From CAWGCE01 sp964480915 (lineage in GTDB: Bacteria > Planctomycetota > Planctomycetia > Pirellulales > Pirellulaceae): a DNA stretch of 64,000 bases. Positions 17,616-26,969 of the stretch are shown here, one piece after another. The stretch covers positions 62,001-126,000 of the forward strand of contig CAYZRS010000005.1 in assembly GCA_964480915.1 (NCBI GenBank), read 5' to 3'. Under the pieces are notes generated by a model, which had not been told where the DNA came from, searched no databases, and was given only the letters and a program-made list of their open reading frames with translations. Numbering within the stretch: position 1 is the first letter of the stretch; each line of letters begins with the position of its first letter. The position numbers were made by a program, and so were the translations under genes.

Positions 17616-18614
17616 CTATTTGAGCCGGACGGTCATCGCCCAACGCCGAAACTGACTATCGAGCGTGTTCAGATCGGTATCGGGAAAAAACTGAGCCAGG
17701 ATCGAAGTACCGGTCTTATCTTCGTTTTCGTTTTGATTGCCAGCCAACGAATCGCGAAACGCGCGATAGAAATCCTGCAGCACGCCTCGTTCATGCAGGA
17801 ACAAACAAAAATACCTAGCGTGTGCGTACTTGATGGCCTCATCGCGGCCGTGGACGTCGGTGGTCAGAAGTAATTCACGAATCGTCGGCAACTCACCATC
17901 AACTATCGCTTCCTTCAAGATTGGCAAACGCCAATTAGGAAGCGGCTCGATCACCGGGCCGACTTCCGTCATGACTAAGTTGCACTGCTCATGAAACGAG
18001 GCCAGTCCTTCGTTGAACCAAATGGGCACATCGTCAAAATCGAAGTCGATCAGGGCATGCGTTAGCTCGTGCACGATCGTCCCAGCACCGGCCGCCAGGT
18101 TGATCACAACGGTTCGTTGAGACGGCTTGTAGTAGCCGTAGATCGAAACGTGCTCTTGCCCAAAGAATTCCTTGGCAGCCCGCCGGTAACTCGCTTCGTC
18201 CTGCAGCATGAGCACGGTGATCGGTCGATCGGGTACGGCAGCAAAGTAGTCGCGTGCCATCGCGGCCGCAGCGGGCGCGATCGTCGCCTCGAAACAATGC
18301 TCAAGAGCACTGACCGGAACGTCACCGGCCAATACAAACGGTGGCCGTTCGATCAGATGAAAATTGGGAGCCAACCGTCCCCGCCAGCGCTTGCCGATCC
18401 GACGTGTCGATTCGCGCAGCGTTTCCCATTGTTCGACGGTGACGCTGGTTGCGTTCGGCCGGAATGAAAAAAGCTCTGACGGCGAAATGAATGAACTGAC
18501 TCGGTTTTGTCCGGCGTGCGCATGCGGATCAGAATGAGCCCATTTGGAGAGGCTCATCGAGATCGCGACAATTGGAACTGCCGCCAGGAGCAACATTCGC
18601 CCGCGTCTTTTCAC
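17616..18614 (-). CDS. Exported gluzincin-like protein with HExxH motif
   Basis: The product has 332 residues and starts at GTG 18614, giving a KRRGR n-region and a hydrophobic segment MLLLAAVPIVAISM, so a signal peptide or anchor. The motif VHELTH followed after 13 residues by FNEGLASF gives the two His and downstream Glu of a zinc metallopeptidase of the gluzincin type. The family (resembling DUF1570-like proteins common in planctomycetes) is poorly characterised; the peptidase reaction is inferred from the motif only. It lies 36 bases upstream of the GT4 gene on the same strand, with no promoter recognised between, so the two may be co-transcribed. Confidence 0.72.
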   Translation of the reverse strand: MKRRGRMLLLAAVPIVAISMSLSKWAHSDPHAHAGQNRVSSFISPSELFSFRPNATSVTVEQWETLRESTRRIGKRWRGRLAPNFHLIERPPFVLAGDVPVSALEHCFEATIAPAAAAMARDYFAAVPDRPITVLMLQDEASYRRAAKEFFGQEHVSIYGYYKPSQRTVVINLAAGAGTIVHELTHALIDFDFDDVPIWFNEGLASFHEQCNLVMTEVGPVIEPLPNWRLPILKEAIVDGELPTIRELLLTTDVHGRDEAIKYAHARYFCLFLHERGVLQDFYRAFRDSLAGNQNENEDKTGTSILAQFFPDTDLNTLDSQFRRWAMTVRLK

Positions 18615-18871
18615 TCGTCTGGTTTCCGTCGCATCTAAAGGTTGACTGGTCAGCTTAGGGACTGAGCCAAAGTGTACGACAGAATAGCACGTCTTGACCG
18701 CGTAATTCAGCAGTCGGTGGGAAGAGTCAGCCGTGCGCTAGGATTGAGCATCGCGAGTTGTCTTGTAGAAACAGCCGACGCGGACGTTGCGATTTTGCAA
18801 CCTGCATCGCGAGCGTGATCCGCACAACCGGAATGGACCGGTTGCCTTGCTCGCGTGGCGTAGCGTGCCGA

Positions 18872-19273
18872 CTAGCGGAGCGGATTGATGTCGGTGGAAA
18901 CAGGGTCAAAGGGCATTTCCGGCGCATCGACCTCCAGCGGTTCGAAAACAGGATTTTCGGAAGGCTCCTCAACCACTTGCGATTCGAAAGACTCGCCATC
19001 CAGATACCCATCGTAGTATCCGTTTTGCGAATAGGTGGGGCTGGACGGCAAGAAGGTCCGAGGCGTATCGGCTTCGACCACCGCATCACCTTCTGTCCAA
19101 ACTCCGGCTTCGACAAACTTGGAACCGACTCGACCGGCCAACATGTCGGCGCGTGGTCGACTGCCACCGAATGCCGGATAGCACTCGTCGAACGGGTTGG
19201 AGCACATCGCGCATCCCGAAAGCGAGACGGTCATAAGGACAAGCAAAGTCGTTGCCAATTTTGAAATTTCCAT
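18872..19273 (-). CDS. Small putative lipoprotein of unknown function
   Basis: The product has 133 residues. The N-terminus has a short charged start, a hydrophobic run and a lipobox LSGC (Cys21), so lipid modification is likely. The mature part starts AMCSNPFDECYPAFGG, a pattern seen in small planctomycete lipoproteins, and is then acidic and rich in Glu, Pro and Asp. A good ribosome-binding site (AGGAAGG, 6 bases before the ATG) supports the start. No catalytic motif is seen. It is separated from the neighbouring metallopeptidase-like gene by 257 bases in which no gene is seen. Confidence 0.7.
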   Translation of the reverse strand: MEISKLATTLLVLMTVSLSGCAMCSNPFDECYPAFGGSRPRADMLAGRVGSKFVEAGVWTEGDAVVEADTPRTFLPSSPTYSQNGYYDGYLDGESFESQVVEEPSENPVFEPLEVDAPEMPFDPVSTDINPLR

Positions 19274-19420
19274 CGCACCTTCCTTGAATCAGACGAGCGC
19301 AGTCCTTGCGCTCTATCAGCATCGACGCCATCGACTTGGCACTTTAGATCAACCGTGACGCTTATAGTGACGCCGCCAGCAACGCTGGCATATCGGTTCG
19401 GACAGAACCGCAATAAGGGC

Positions 19421-21415
19421 CTACAGCAAGGCTTCGAATTCGTCTTCCGAGATCACGGTCACGCCGAGCGATTCGGCCTTCGTCAGCTTACTACCGGCGT
19501 TTTCACCCGCCACCAAGTAGTCGGTCTTCTTCGAAACCGAGGAGGCAGCGCGTCCGCCGTGCTGCTCGATCAGTTCTTTGATTTCGTCCCGCTTGTATTT
19601 GGTCAACGTTCCGGTCACCACGAACGTCTTCCCCGTCAAATTCCCCTCGACCGCCGACTCGGCGACGATTCGAGGTGCCTCCATGTTGACACCTGCGGTA
19701 GCCAATTCTTGCACCGTTCGGCGGCCATGATCGCTATTCAAGAACTGATGAACACTTTCGGCGATGATGTCGCCCACTTCGTCAACCGCCGCGATCTCTT
19801 CCACACTGGCCGCTTGCAGCTTTTCCATCGATCCGAAACCGGACGCGATCAACTGAGCCACCCGGCGGCCGACGTGTCGAATCGAGAGCGCGTTGAGCAG
19901 CCTCGCCAGACCACGATCCTTACTGGCGGCAACCCCTCGGATCAACTTGGCCGAGAGCCCAGGCCCCATCCGTTCTAGCTCGCCGACTTGCTCCTCGGTC
20001 AATCGATACAGATCGCCGAAGCTCTTCACCAATTGCGAGGTCACCAATTGATCGACCAGCTTGTCGCCCAGTCCTTCGATATCCATCGCGTTCCGGGTAG
20101 CGAAGTAGCGAATGCGTTCCTTGAGTTGAGCCGGGCAATTCAGATTCGGACAGCGGATGTAGACGCCTCCTTCATCTTTCACTAGCGATGCACTGCATTC
20201 GGGACACTCGGTCGGATACTTAAACTTCCGCAGCTTCGTCTTCCGCAGGTGTTTTTCGACGCGCACGATATGCGGGATGATTTTGCCCGCCTTTTCGACG
20301 ATCACGGTATCACCGATGCGAATGTCTTTGCGTTCAATTTCTTCCGCATTGTGCAGGCTCGCTCGACTGACCGTGGTGCCAGCGAGTTGCACCGGTTCGA
20401 GTTCCGCCACGGGCGTCACGGCGCCGGATTTGCCGACGTGGACACGGATCTCATTGACCTGGGTCGGTGCTTCGTATTTCTCGAACTTGTAAGCGACCAG
20501 CCAGCGAGGCGATTTCGACGTGGATCCCATCCGTTCGCGTTGGTCAAAGCGGTTCGCCTTGATCACGATGCCATCCACTTCAAAATCGAGCTCATGCAAA
20601 CTTTCGATCAGTTCTTCGCAATACTCCAGCGCCGCATCCATCGATGAAAAATTGGCGACTCGGGGCGTCGCCGGCAGCCCCCATTCCCGCAGTCGTTCGA
20701 TGAACTGTGTATGCGTCGAAAAATCTAATCCTTCGGCGTGCCCCAACCCGTGACAAAAGATTCGCAAATTGCGTGCAGCGGCGATTCGCGCATCCAACAG
20801 ACGGACAGCGCCAGCGGTGACATTTCGCGTGTTGGCATAAAGCGATTCACCTTGTGCCTCGCGTTGTTCGTTGAGCCGCACCAAGTCGGCATTGGTCATG
20901 TAGACTTCGGCCCGTATCTCGATCCACGGTGGCGGCGTGCCGTTCAATCGCAAAGGAACTTCTGCGATCGTCTTGATGTTGTGCGTGATATCATCGCCGA
21001 CGCGACCGTTGCCCCGCGTGACGGCGTGAGTCAACAGACCGTTTTCATAGATCAGCGATGCGGCGACGCCGTCGATCTTGTATTCGACCGTCCATTCAAT
21101 CGCTTCCTCCGCAATGAGCTTGCCGACCTTCGCCGCGTATTCCTTCACCTCTGCCGGACTGTACGTATTGTCGATCGAGAGCATCGGCACGCGATGCTCG
21201 ATTTGCTTCAGGCCCGCCAGCGGTTCATCGCCGATGCGCTGCGTCGGGCTATCGGGCGTTATGAGTTGCGGATTGGCCGCTTCCAATGCCTCCAACCGTT
21301 TCATCAAACGATCGTATTCCAGGTCGGAGATCTCGGGTGCCGCCTCGACATAGTACTTGCGATCGTGTTCTCGAATCTGAAGGCGCAGATCGGCGATTTC
21401 ATCGCTGGGTTTCAT
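19421..21415 (-). CDS. ligA: NAD-dependent DNA ligase LigA
   Basis: The product has 664 residues, the usual size. Domain Ia with the HDRKYYVE segment is followed by the adenylation domain. Its active-site Lys is K113 in EYKIDG, after the MLSIDNTYS block. The OB fold follows, then a four-cysteine zinc finger (CPEC...CPNLNC near residue 410), helix-hairpin-helix repeats and a C-terminal BRCT domain beginning at about GNLTGKTFVVTG. It seals nicks during replication and repair using NAD+. The start is ATG 21415. The next gene upstream on the strand, a small membrane protein, ends 72 bases away. Confidence 0.97.
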   Translation of the reverse strand: MKPSDEIADLRLQIREHDRKYYVEAAPEISDLEYDRLMKRLEALEAANPQLITPDSPTQRIGDEPLAGLKQIEHRVPMLSIDNTYSPAEVKEYAAKVGKLIAEEAIEWTVEYKIDGVAASLIYENGLLTHAVTRGNGRVGDDITHNIKTIAEVPLRLNGTPPPWIEIRAEVYMTNADLVRLNEQREAQGESLYANTRNVTAGAVRLLDARIAAARNLRIFCHGLGHAEGLDFSTHTQFIERLREWGLPATPRVANFSSMDAALEYCEELIESLHELDFEVDGIVIKANRFDQRERMGSTSKSPRWLVAYKFEKYEAPTQVNEIRVHVGKSGAVTPVAELEPVQLAGTTVSRASLHNAEEIERKDIRIGDTVIVEKAGKIIPHIVRVEKHLRKTKLRKFKYPTECPECSASLVKDEGGVYIRCPNLNCPAQLKERIRYFATRNAMDIEGLGDKLVDQLVTSQLVKSFGDLYRLTEEQVGELERMGPGLSAKLIRGVAASKDRGLARLLNALSIRHVGRRVAQLIASGFGSMEKLQAASVEEIAAVDEVGDIIAESVHQFLNSDHGRRTVQELATAGVNMEAPRIVAESAVEGNLTGKTFVVTGTLTKYKRDEIKELIEQHGGRAASSVSKKTDYLVAGENAGSKLTKAESLGVTVISEDEFEALL

Positions 21416-21487
21416 TCGTCGGATCCTTTACGCCACCGCTTCCTGCACTGGCCGCGGCGCCAGCCGCAGCACCGATTTTTCCATCGA

Positions 21488-21796
21488 CTACTCATCGACC
21501 GTTGTCGACTGACTTTCACGCTGTTTCTTTTCCCAGTACTCATCCGTCATGATCGCGGCTACGGTCGTCACCGCCAGCAAGCCGAGTTCGATCATCATTA
21601 GTTTGAATCCATGGACATCGATCCATTCCATCAACTGCCGCCCCGATTCGGTCGTCCCGGCTAATGCGTCCTCGGGTCGCAGCCCACGAACGGTCATCAC
21701 ACCGTAGGCGCAGGCTGTGATGCAAAACACGATTCCGACCACCACGAGCAATGGGTAGAAGGGATTTGTCAGTTTTGTTTGCTTTTTTGGCGACAT
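21488..21796 (-). CDS. Small two-span membrane protein, unknown function
   Basis: The product has 102 residues. Two hydrophobic segments (about 13-33, PFYPLLVVVGIVFCITACAY, and 66-84) are joined by an extracytoplasmic-sized loop. The C-terminus is charged (DEYWEKKQRES). No family was recognised. It lies upstream of ligA on the same strand and divergent from uvrA, with the intergenic region between the two divergent starts about 140 bases long. Coding status is supported by the coherent membrane topology and by the lack of a longer alternative frame; function is unknown. Confidence 0.6.
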   Translation of the reverse strand: MSPKKQTKLTNPFYPLLVVVGIVFCITACAYGVMTVRGLRPEDALAGTTESGRQLMEWIDVHGFKLMMIELGLLAVTTVAAIMTDEYWEKKQRESQSTTVDE

Positions 21797-21890
21797 GAAA
21801 TATTCACAGGTTTAAGGATTCCAGGAGCCCGGGAGTATATCAAGTTATGCGGCTCTTTTGCCGCACCCTGGCTCCGCCCACGACGCGTGG

Positions 21891-21929
21891 TATCATGCGG
21901 GATTCGCGACACGGAAAATTCCCAGGAGG
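21891..21929 (+). promoter_or_regulatory. Extended -10 promoter and Shine-Dalgarno that fix the uvrA start
   Basis: TGGTATCAT (extended -10; TATCAT at 21891-21896) lies about 40 bases before AGGAGG (21924-21929), which stands 6 bases before TTG 21936. Because the -10 lies after the longest possible open-frame start (21858), translation from that upstream start is unlikely. Confidence 0.5.
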
Positions 21930-21935
21930 GGCGCT

Positions 21936-24785
21936 TTGTCCAGCGGAGCCACCCAATATATCGAACTGCGAGGCGTCGCGGTCAATAACTTGCGGGACAT
22001 TGATCTTGATCTACCTCACCGCATCTTGACCGTTGTCTGTGGTGTCAGTGGAAGCGGCAAGAGTAGCCTTGCGCTCGACACGCTTTATGCCGAAGGACAG
22101 CGGCGCTACATCGAAAGCTTCTCGGCGTACACGCGTCAGTTTCTGGCCCGTCTACAGAAACCGGTGGCCGAGAGCATCGAAGGCATTCCGCCCGCCATTG
22201 CGGTGACGCACAAATCGAAATCGAATTCGAATCGAGCCACCGTCGGTACGGCGACCGAAGTACTCGATTACCTGCGTCTACTTTACGCTCGGCTGGCGAT
22301 CATCCACTGCACGAAATGTGGCCGCGAACTGACCAAACATTCGCCCGAATCGATCGCAGCCAACGCCTCGAAGTTGCCGGCTGGCACTCGATATATGGTC
22401 GCCTTCGGATACGAACTCTCTTCCGATCGCGCCATCGAGTTGCTCCGCGAAGAAGGCTACATCCGCTGCATCTCCGAACAGCGCGTGCAATCGCTGGACG
22501 CGACCGACCTCAAACTGCCCGAGGGGAATGGCAAACCGCCTCACATTGAAATCGTCGTCGATCGATTGACGGCTCAACCAGAACCGGACGCTCGGGTGCG
22601 GGAGTCACTAGAAACGGCCATGGAGAAAGGTAACGGCCGCTGTGTCATTTTGCTGCCGGCCGAAACGGAGGGCGAACTGTTTGGCCAACCATCCGATCAC
22701 TGGCCCAGTGAATCGATCGACGGTCGCGATTGGCTGCGCTGCAACTTTAGCCAACAGATCGAATGCGAAGCCTGCCACGTCGAATTCCCTCGAATTGAAC
22801 CGCGGCTATTCAGTTTTAATAGCCCAATGGGAGCTTGCCCCGATTGCGAAGGATTCGGCAACGTGATGGATGTCGATTTGGACATGATTGTGCCCGACCC
22901 ACGCAAGTCGATTGTCGATGGTGCGATCGCCCCCTGGAACACCCCCGCTTACAAACACGAGCTCGCCTCCTTACTCGAGGTGGCACAAGACCTTGGCATC
23001 GCCCCCGACATCCCGTTCAGCGAGCTCAGTTCGGAACAGGTGCGTCTGATTCAACAGGGTTCGCCAGAACACGGTTTTGGCGGCATCGATGGTTTCTTTG
23101 CGTCGCTCGAAAAGCGCAAGTACAAGATGCATATTCGCGTCTTCCTCAGCCGGTGGCGCAGCTATCGCGTTTGCACAACTTGCAACGGTGATCGGCTGCG
23201 AGCCGAAGCGCTGACGGCGCAGTTGGCAGAAAAGAGCATCGCCGACATTTGCCGATTCGATGTCCGTGAAGCGATCGACTTCTTCAACGAATTAACGCTG
23301 GATGCTCACGGCATGGCGGTCGGGCAGATGTTGCTCGAACAGATCCGGTCGCGGCTGGGCTATCTGAGCGGAGTCGGCCTCGACTACATCACGCTCGATC
23401 GACCGCTGCGGACGCTCAGTGGAGGCGAATCGCAGCGCGTGGCACTGACGGCCGCACTCGGTTCCAGCCTCGTCAACATGCTCTATGTCCTTGATGAGCC
23501 ATCGGTGGGTCTGCATCCGGCCGACGTGAATCGGTTGGTCACTGCCATCGAAGGGTTGCGAGATCGCGGAAATACCGTGGTCGTCGTCGAGCATGACGAA
23601 GCGATGATCGATGCGGCCGATCGCATTGTCGAAGTCGGCCCCGGTGCGGGTGAAGATGGAGGCAACATCACATTCGAAGGGACGGTCGACGAGCTGAAAA
23701 GCAGCGAAGGGTTGCTCACCGGCGACTATTTGACGGGGCGGCGTGGCCGAGTCATCCCGGAAACGCGCCGCACGGCAACTCATGGCTGGATTCGGCTCAA
23801 TGGAGCGACCGGCAACAACCTGAAGGGAGAAGAGATCGAGTTCCCCTTGGGCGTGCTGTGCCTCGTCACGGGTGTCAGCGGTGCCGGCAAGAGCACACTC
23901 GTCGAGCACTCGCTCTACCCTGCCCTCTGCCGTCGCAAAGGCAAAGAATCGCCCCAAGCCTATCCCTATCAGGAAGTCTTTGGCGATGGCCAACTGGACG
24001 ACATCATGCTGATCGATCAAAGTCCGATTGGCCGCTCGCCCCGTTCCAATCCGGTCACGTACATCAAAGCATTCGATGCGATTCGCAACGTTTACGCAGA
24101 AACGCTGGAAGCGCGCACGCGAGGCATGAAAGCGAGCCATTTCAGCTTCAATGTCGAAGGGGGTCGCTGCGAAGCGTGCAACGGCGAAGGCTGCGTTCAC
24201 ATCGACATGCAGTTTTTGGCCGATGTGATGATGCAATGTCACGAATGCCACGGCAAAAGGTATCGACGCGAAGTCCTCGATATTTTCTATCGCGGCCGAT
24301 CGATCGCCGACGTGTTAGAAATGACCGTTCGGCAAGCTTACTCGTTTTTCCGCGGCCAGGACAAAGTGCAGAAGCGACTGCATCAGTTGTTGGAAGTCGG
24401 GCTCGATTATCTGCGCCTCGGCCAAGCGGCCAACACGCTCTCGGCGGGTGAAGCCCAGCGACTTAAACTGGCCGGCTACTTGTCCTCACCCCGTCGCGGC
24501 CGCACACTGTTTCTGCTGGACGAGCCGACGACGGGACTCCATTTTTCCGACATCGTGCAGTTGCTTGACTGTTTCGATGCGTTGCTCAGCATGGGACATT
24601 CGCTCATCGTCGTCGAGCACAATACGCAAATGATGAAAGCGGCCGACTACATTATCGACTTGGGCCCTGGTGCGGCCGATAACGGGGGTCAGGTCATCAC
24701 GACGGGAACGCCTGAGCAAGTCGCGCTGAATCACGAGTCTCCGACCGGCCGCATTTTGGCACAGGCCCTCCAGGAACCGACCTAA
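21936..24785 (+). CDS. uvrA: Excinuclease ABC subunit A (UvrA or close paralogue)
   Basis: From TTG 21936, preceded by AGGAGG, the product has 949 residues. Both ABC modules are complete: P-loops GVSGSGKSSL and GVSGAGKSTL, signature motifs LSGGESQRVAL and LSAGEAQRLKL, and Walker B strands VLDEPSVGLH and LLDEPTTGLHF. Zinc-binding cysteine sets are present (CTKC; CEAC/CPDC around RLFSFNSPMGACP; CEAC/CHEC around RCEACNGEG). UvrA finds bulky DNA lesions with UvrB in nucleotide excision repair. Two oddities: the region that normally binds UvrB is shortened and lacks the usual RGRKGEH motif, and the second signature is LSAGE instead of LSGGE. It may thus be a second, specialised UvrA; other uvr genes are not in the window. 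Confidence 0.9.
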   Translation: MSSGATQYIELRGVAVNNLRDIDLDLPHRILTVVCGVSGSGKSSLALDTLYAEGQRRYIESFSAYTRQFLARLQKPVAESIEGIPPAIAVTHKSKSNSNRATVGTATEVLDYLRLLYARLAIIHCTKCGRELTKHSPESIAANASKLPAGTRYMVAFGYELSSDRAIELLREEGYIRCISEQRVQSLDATDLKLPEGNGKPPHIEIVVDRLTAQPEPDARVRESLETAMEKGNGRCVILLPAETEGELFGQPSDHWPSESIDGRDWLRCNFSQQIECEACHVEFPRIEPRLFSFNSPMGACPDCEGFGNVMDVDLDMIVPDPRKSIVDGAIAPWNTPAYKHELASLLEVAQDLGIAPDIPFSELSSEQVRLIQQGSPEHGFGGIDGFFASLEKRKYKMHIRVFLSRWRSYRVCTTCNGDRLRAEALTAQLAEKSIADICRFDVREAIDFFNELTLDAHGMAVGQMLLEQIRSRLGYLSGVGLDYITLDRPLRTLSGGESQRVALTAALGSSLVNMLYVLDEPSVGLHPADVNRLVTAIEGLRDRGNTVVVVEHDEAMIDAADRIVEVGPGAGEDGGNITFEGTVDELKSSEGLLTGDYLTGRRGRVIPETRRTATHGWIRLNGATGNNLKGEEIEFPLGVLCLVTGVSGAGKSTLVEHSLYPALCRRKGKESPQAYPYQEVFGDGQLDDIMLIDQSPIGRSPRSNPVTYIKAFDAIRNVYAETLEARTRGMKASHFSFNVEGGRCEACNGEGCVHIDMQFLADVMMQCHECHGKRYRREVLDIFYRGRSIADVLEMTVRQAYSFFRGQDKVQKRLHQLLEVGLDYLRLGQAANTLSAGEAQRLKLAGYLSSPRRGRTLFLLDEPTTGLHFSDIVQLLDCFDALLSMGHSLIVVEHNTQMMKAADYIIDLGPGAADNGGQVITTGTPEQVALNHESPTGRILAQALQEPT

Positions 24786-24799
24786 GGAAACGCACTGCC

Positions 24800-25798
24800 A
24801 TGAACGCTCTCGTCCTTACCAAGCTAAAAACGCCGCTTGAACTCCAAGAGCGCCCGCTGCCCACGCTCGAACCGGGCGAATCACTCATCGAATTGAAAGC
24901 GGCCGCACTGAACCGCCGCGACTATTGGATCACGCGCGGGATGTACCCCGGAATTGAGTTGCCGATGATCCTCGGCTCCGACGGAACCGGCGTCGTCATC
25001 GAATCGGCGGGGGAAGACCAATCGTGGGTCAGCAAAGAGGTCATCATCAACCCGGGCATCATGTGGGGGAACTCGGCCGCGGCGCAAAGTGGGGACTTCC
25101 GTATTCTGGGCATGCCCGACCATGGCACGTTAACAACGCACGTCGTCGTGCCGACGGCTCAGTTGTTTGATCGACCGCAGCATCTAAATTGGCACGAATC
25201 GGCCGCGTTGCCGTTGGCCGCCTTGACCGCGTATCGGGCCGTCTTTGTGCAGGGCGAACTGAAACCGAATCAGACGGTGCTCGTCAGTGGCGTCGGAGGC
25301 GGGGTTGCCACCTTCGCGCTGCAATTCGCGAAAGCATTTGGAGCCAAAGTGATCGTCACGTCTTCTGCTACGGAAAAGATCAACGCGGCGATGCAAATGG
25401 GAGCTCACGCGGGTTACGACTACAACGAAACTGGCTGGGCCACCCAACTGATGGCCGATCACGGGCTGGCCGATTTGATCGTGGACGGTGCCGGTGGAGC
25501 CGGCTATGCCGAACTGCTGGACGCCGTCGCACCGGGCGGACGGATCGTTAATTACGGCTCAACGCAAGGGCCACCCGAGCAACTCGATATGTTCAAAGTC
25601 TTCTGGAAACAAATGCGCATCATCGGCTCGACGATGGGATCCCCCGATGACTTTGCAAACATGCTGAAATTCGTGGAAGCACATTCGATTCGTCCGGTGA
25701 TTCACGAAGTCTTTCCGTTGAGCCAAGGAAATGCCGCTTTGGACGTGATGAGCCGGTCCACGCAATTCGGCAAGCTTGTGCTGAACACGCTCGAATAA
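24800..25798 (+). CDS. Zinc-independent alcohol-dehydrogenase-like quinone oxidoreductase (MDR family)
   Basis: The product has 332 residues. The GroES-like N-terminal domain contains LKAAALNRRDYWITRGMYP and LGSDGTGVV. The catalytic-zinc Cys and His of true alcohol dehydrogenases are missing, as in the QOR branch. The NADPH-binding domain shows VLVSGVGGGVATFALQFAKAFGAKVIVTS, including a GxGxxA-type loop. It begins 14 bases after uvrA with an AAGGAAACGC lead, so it may be co-transcribed with uvrA. It would reduce a quinone or enone with NADPH; the substrate is unknown. Confidence 0.88.
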   Translation: MNALVLTKLKTPLELQERPLPTLEPGESLIELKAAALNRRDYWITRGMYPGIELPMILGSDGTGVVIESAGEDQSWVSKEVIINPGIMWGNSAAAQSGDFRILGMPDHGTLTTHVVVPTAQLFDRPQHLNWHESAALPLAALTAYRAVFVQGELKPNQTVLVSGVGGGVATFALQFAKAFGAKVIVTSSATEKINAAMQMGAHAGYDYNETGWATQLMADHGLADLIVDGAGGAGYAELLDAVAPGGRIVNYGSTQGPPEQLDMFKVFWKQMRIIGSTMGSPDDFANMLKFVEAHSIRPVIHEVFPLSQGNAALDVMSRSTQFGKLVLNTLE

Positions 25799-25994
25799 CC
25801 AGGCTGTTCACTTTGGGCATGAGGGACTTCCGGCCTGCCCGCTACCATTGCAGCGATCGCAATGCTGGCATTCTGATCCTTGAATTCTCAGGGCACATTT
25901 TGGTACTAGCCTATCTCTAGCCAACCCAATAGGTCGATAATTCGTCGGCTTGCCGAATAATGACACTCCCAACGAACACTCTTCCAAGGATGGA

Positions 25995-26627
25995 ATGATG
26001 AAGCGTATTACCTGCGGAATCGCACTCGTTCTGCTCGCTTTGAGCAGCGTCAACTCCCAAGCACAAACCAACCAGCAGCGAGGCACCGTATGGGGTGGCC
26101 TCGTCGGTGCCGCAGCCGGCGCGATCATTGGCGAAAACAACGATGAAGCGGGCGCGGGGGCTGCCATCGGCGGCGTCGTCGGCGCTATCGCAGGAAATGT
26201 GCTGGGCGATGCCAACGATCGCGATCTGCGTGGCTACTACCCAACCGCTCCTTCTCGAACGGGCTACCCCTATCAACAACCCGTCTATGCCCAACCGAGT
26301 TACTTGCAAGGTGCCGTGTCGCCTCAGGATGTCATTGCACTGACTCAAAGTCGCGTTAGCGATACCGTCATCCTGACCGCGATTCAAAACAATGGGCTCC
26401 AACGGAACGTAGAAATCTCTGACATCGTTCAGATGAGCCAGAATGGCGTCAGTGATACGGTGATCCGCGCCATGCAGAACGGTGGCGTCGGGCCGACCTA
26501 TTCGACGCGACAAGTCGCACGAGGCCCGGTCTATTCAACGCAGATCCGAGTCGCCTCGCCTCGGATCTATTCAACCTACCCACCACGGCCCCACCATCAC
26601 TGCCACGGCCCGCGTTACGTGCGGTAA
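25995..26627 (+). CDS. Exported glycine-zipper protein with duplicated SDTVI motif
   Basis: The product has 210 residues. Tandem ATGs at 25995 and 25998 follow CCAAGGA; a signal peptide (KRITCGIALVLLALSS...SQA) is visible. Residues about 30-75 form a glycine zipper (GGLVGAAAGAIIGE, GAAIGGVVGAIAGNVLG), which tends to insert in or pack on membranes. The C-terminal half has two copies of a 25-residue motif, seen as VSDTVILTAIQNNG and VSDTVIRAMQNGG, and ends with His/Pro/Arg-rich sequence. Proteins with such zippers act in the outer envelope; the exact role is unknown. It converges on the lipoprotein gene at 26633. Confidence 0.75.
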   Translation: MMKRITCGIALVLLALSSVNSQAQTNQQRGTVWGGLVGAAAGAIIGENNDEAGAGAAIGGVVGAIAGNVLGDANDRDLRGYYPTAPSRTGYPYQQPVYAQPSYLQGAVSPQDVIALTQSRVSDTVILTAIQNNGLQRNVEISDIVQMSQNGVSDTVIRAMQNGGVGPTYSTRQVARGPVYSTQIRVASPRIYSTYPPRPHHHCHGPRYVR

Positions 26628-26632
26628 CGCGC

Positions 26633-26968
26633 CTACTGGGAAGCGACTTGATCTTCCATCATGCGACGTGCTGCCGTTTGAGCTGCTTCCCAGTTACCTT
26701 TGCGAGCTTGATCCAAGATCTCTTGCAACCAAGCGTATTCCTGGTTGGTCAGTTCGTGCGCGTCGTGCGCCGCCTTAACCTGCGGACCGATCGATGCGAG
26801 CCGTTGGGCCGACTGGAGGTTGGCGACAGAATAGATGGCGGTGGCGAATTGGTATGCTTTGGGGCTCACAATGCCGTATCCACCACAGCCAGCAATGGAA
26901 ACGCCGCAAAGCGCTAGCAGCAACAGAGCCGTTCGCCCTCGTCGGCCTCTCTTGGAATTTTCGTCCAT
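26633..26968 (-). CDS. Small lipoprotein downstream of the DUF1559 gene
   Basis: The product has 111 residues from ATG 26968, preceded by GGGGAGC. It has an Arg-rich n-region, a hydrophobic stretch and the lipobox SIAGC. The mature part is mostly helical (SVANLQSAQRLASIGPQVKAAH...), without catalytic motifs. The start codon lies one base after the stop of the DUF1559 gene, so the two are translationally coupled and share the promoter region with the palindromes at 28054-28106. An upstream start (27064) is open but would read through the DUF1559 gene in another frame. Function is unknown. Confidence 0.68.
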   Translation of the reverse strand: MDENSKRGRRGRTALLLLALCGVSIAGCGGYGIVSPKAYQFATAIYSVANLQSAQRLASIGPQVKAAHDAHELTNQEYAWLQEILDQARKGNWEAAQTAARRMMEDQVASQ

Positions 26969-26969
26969 G

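Noticed and set aside
20738..21601. Plus-strand open frame opposite ligA
   Set aside because: Runs antisense through the adenylation domain of ligA with no homology features.
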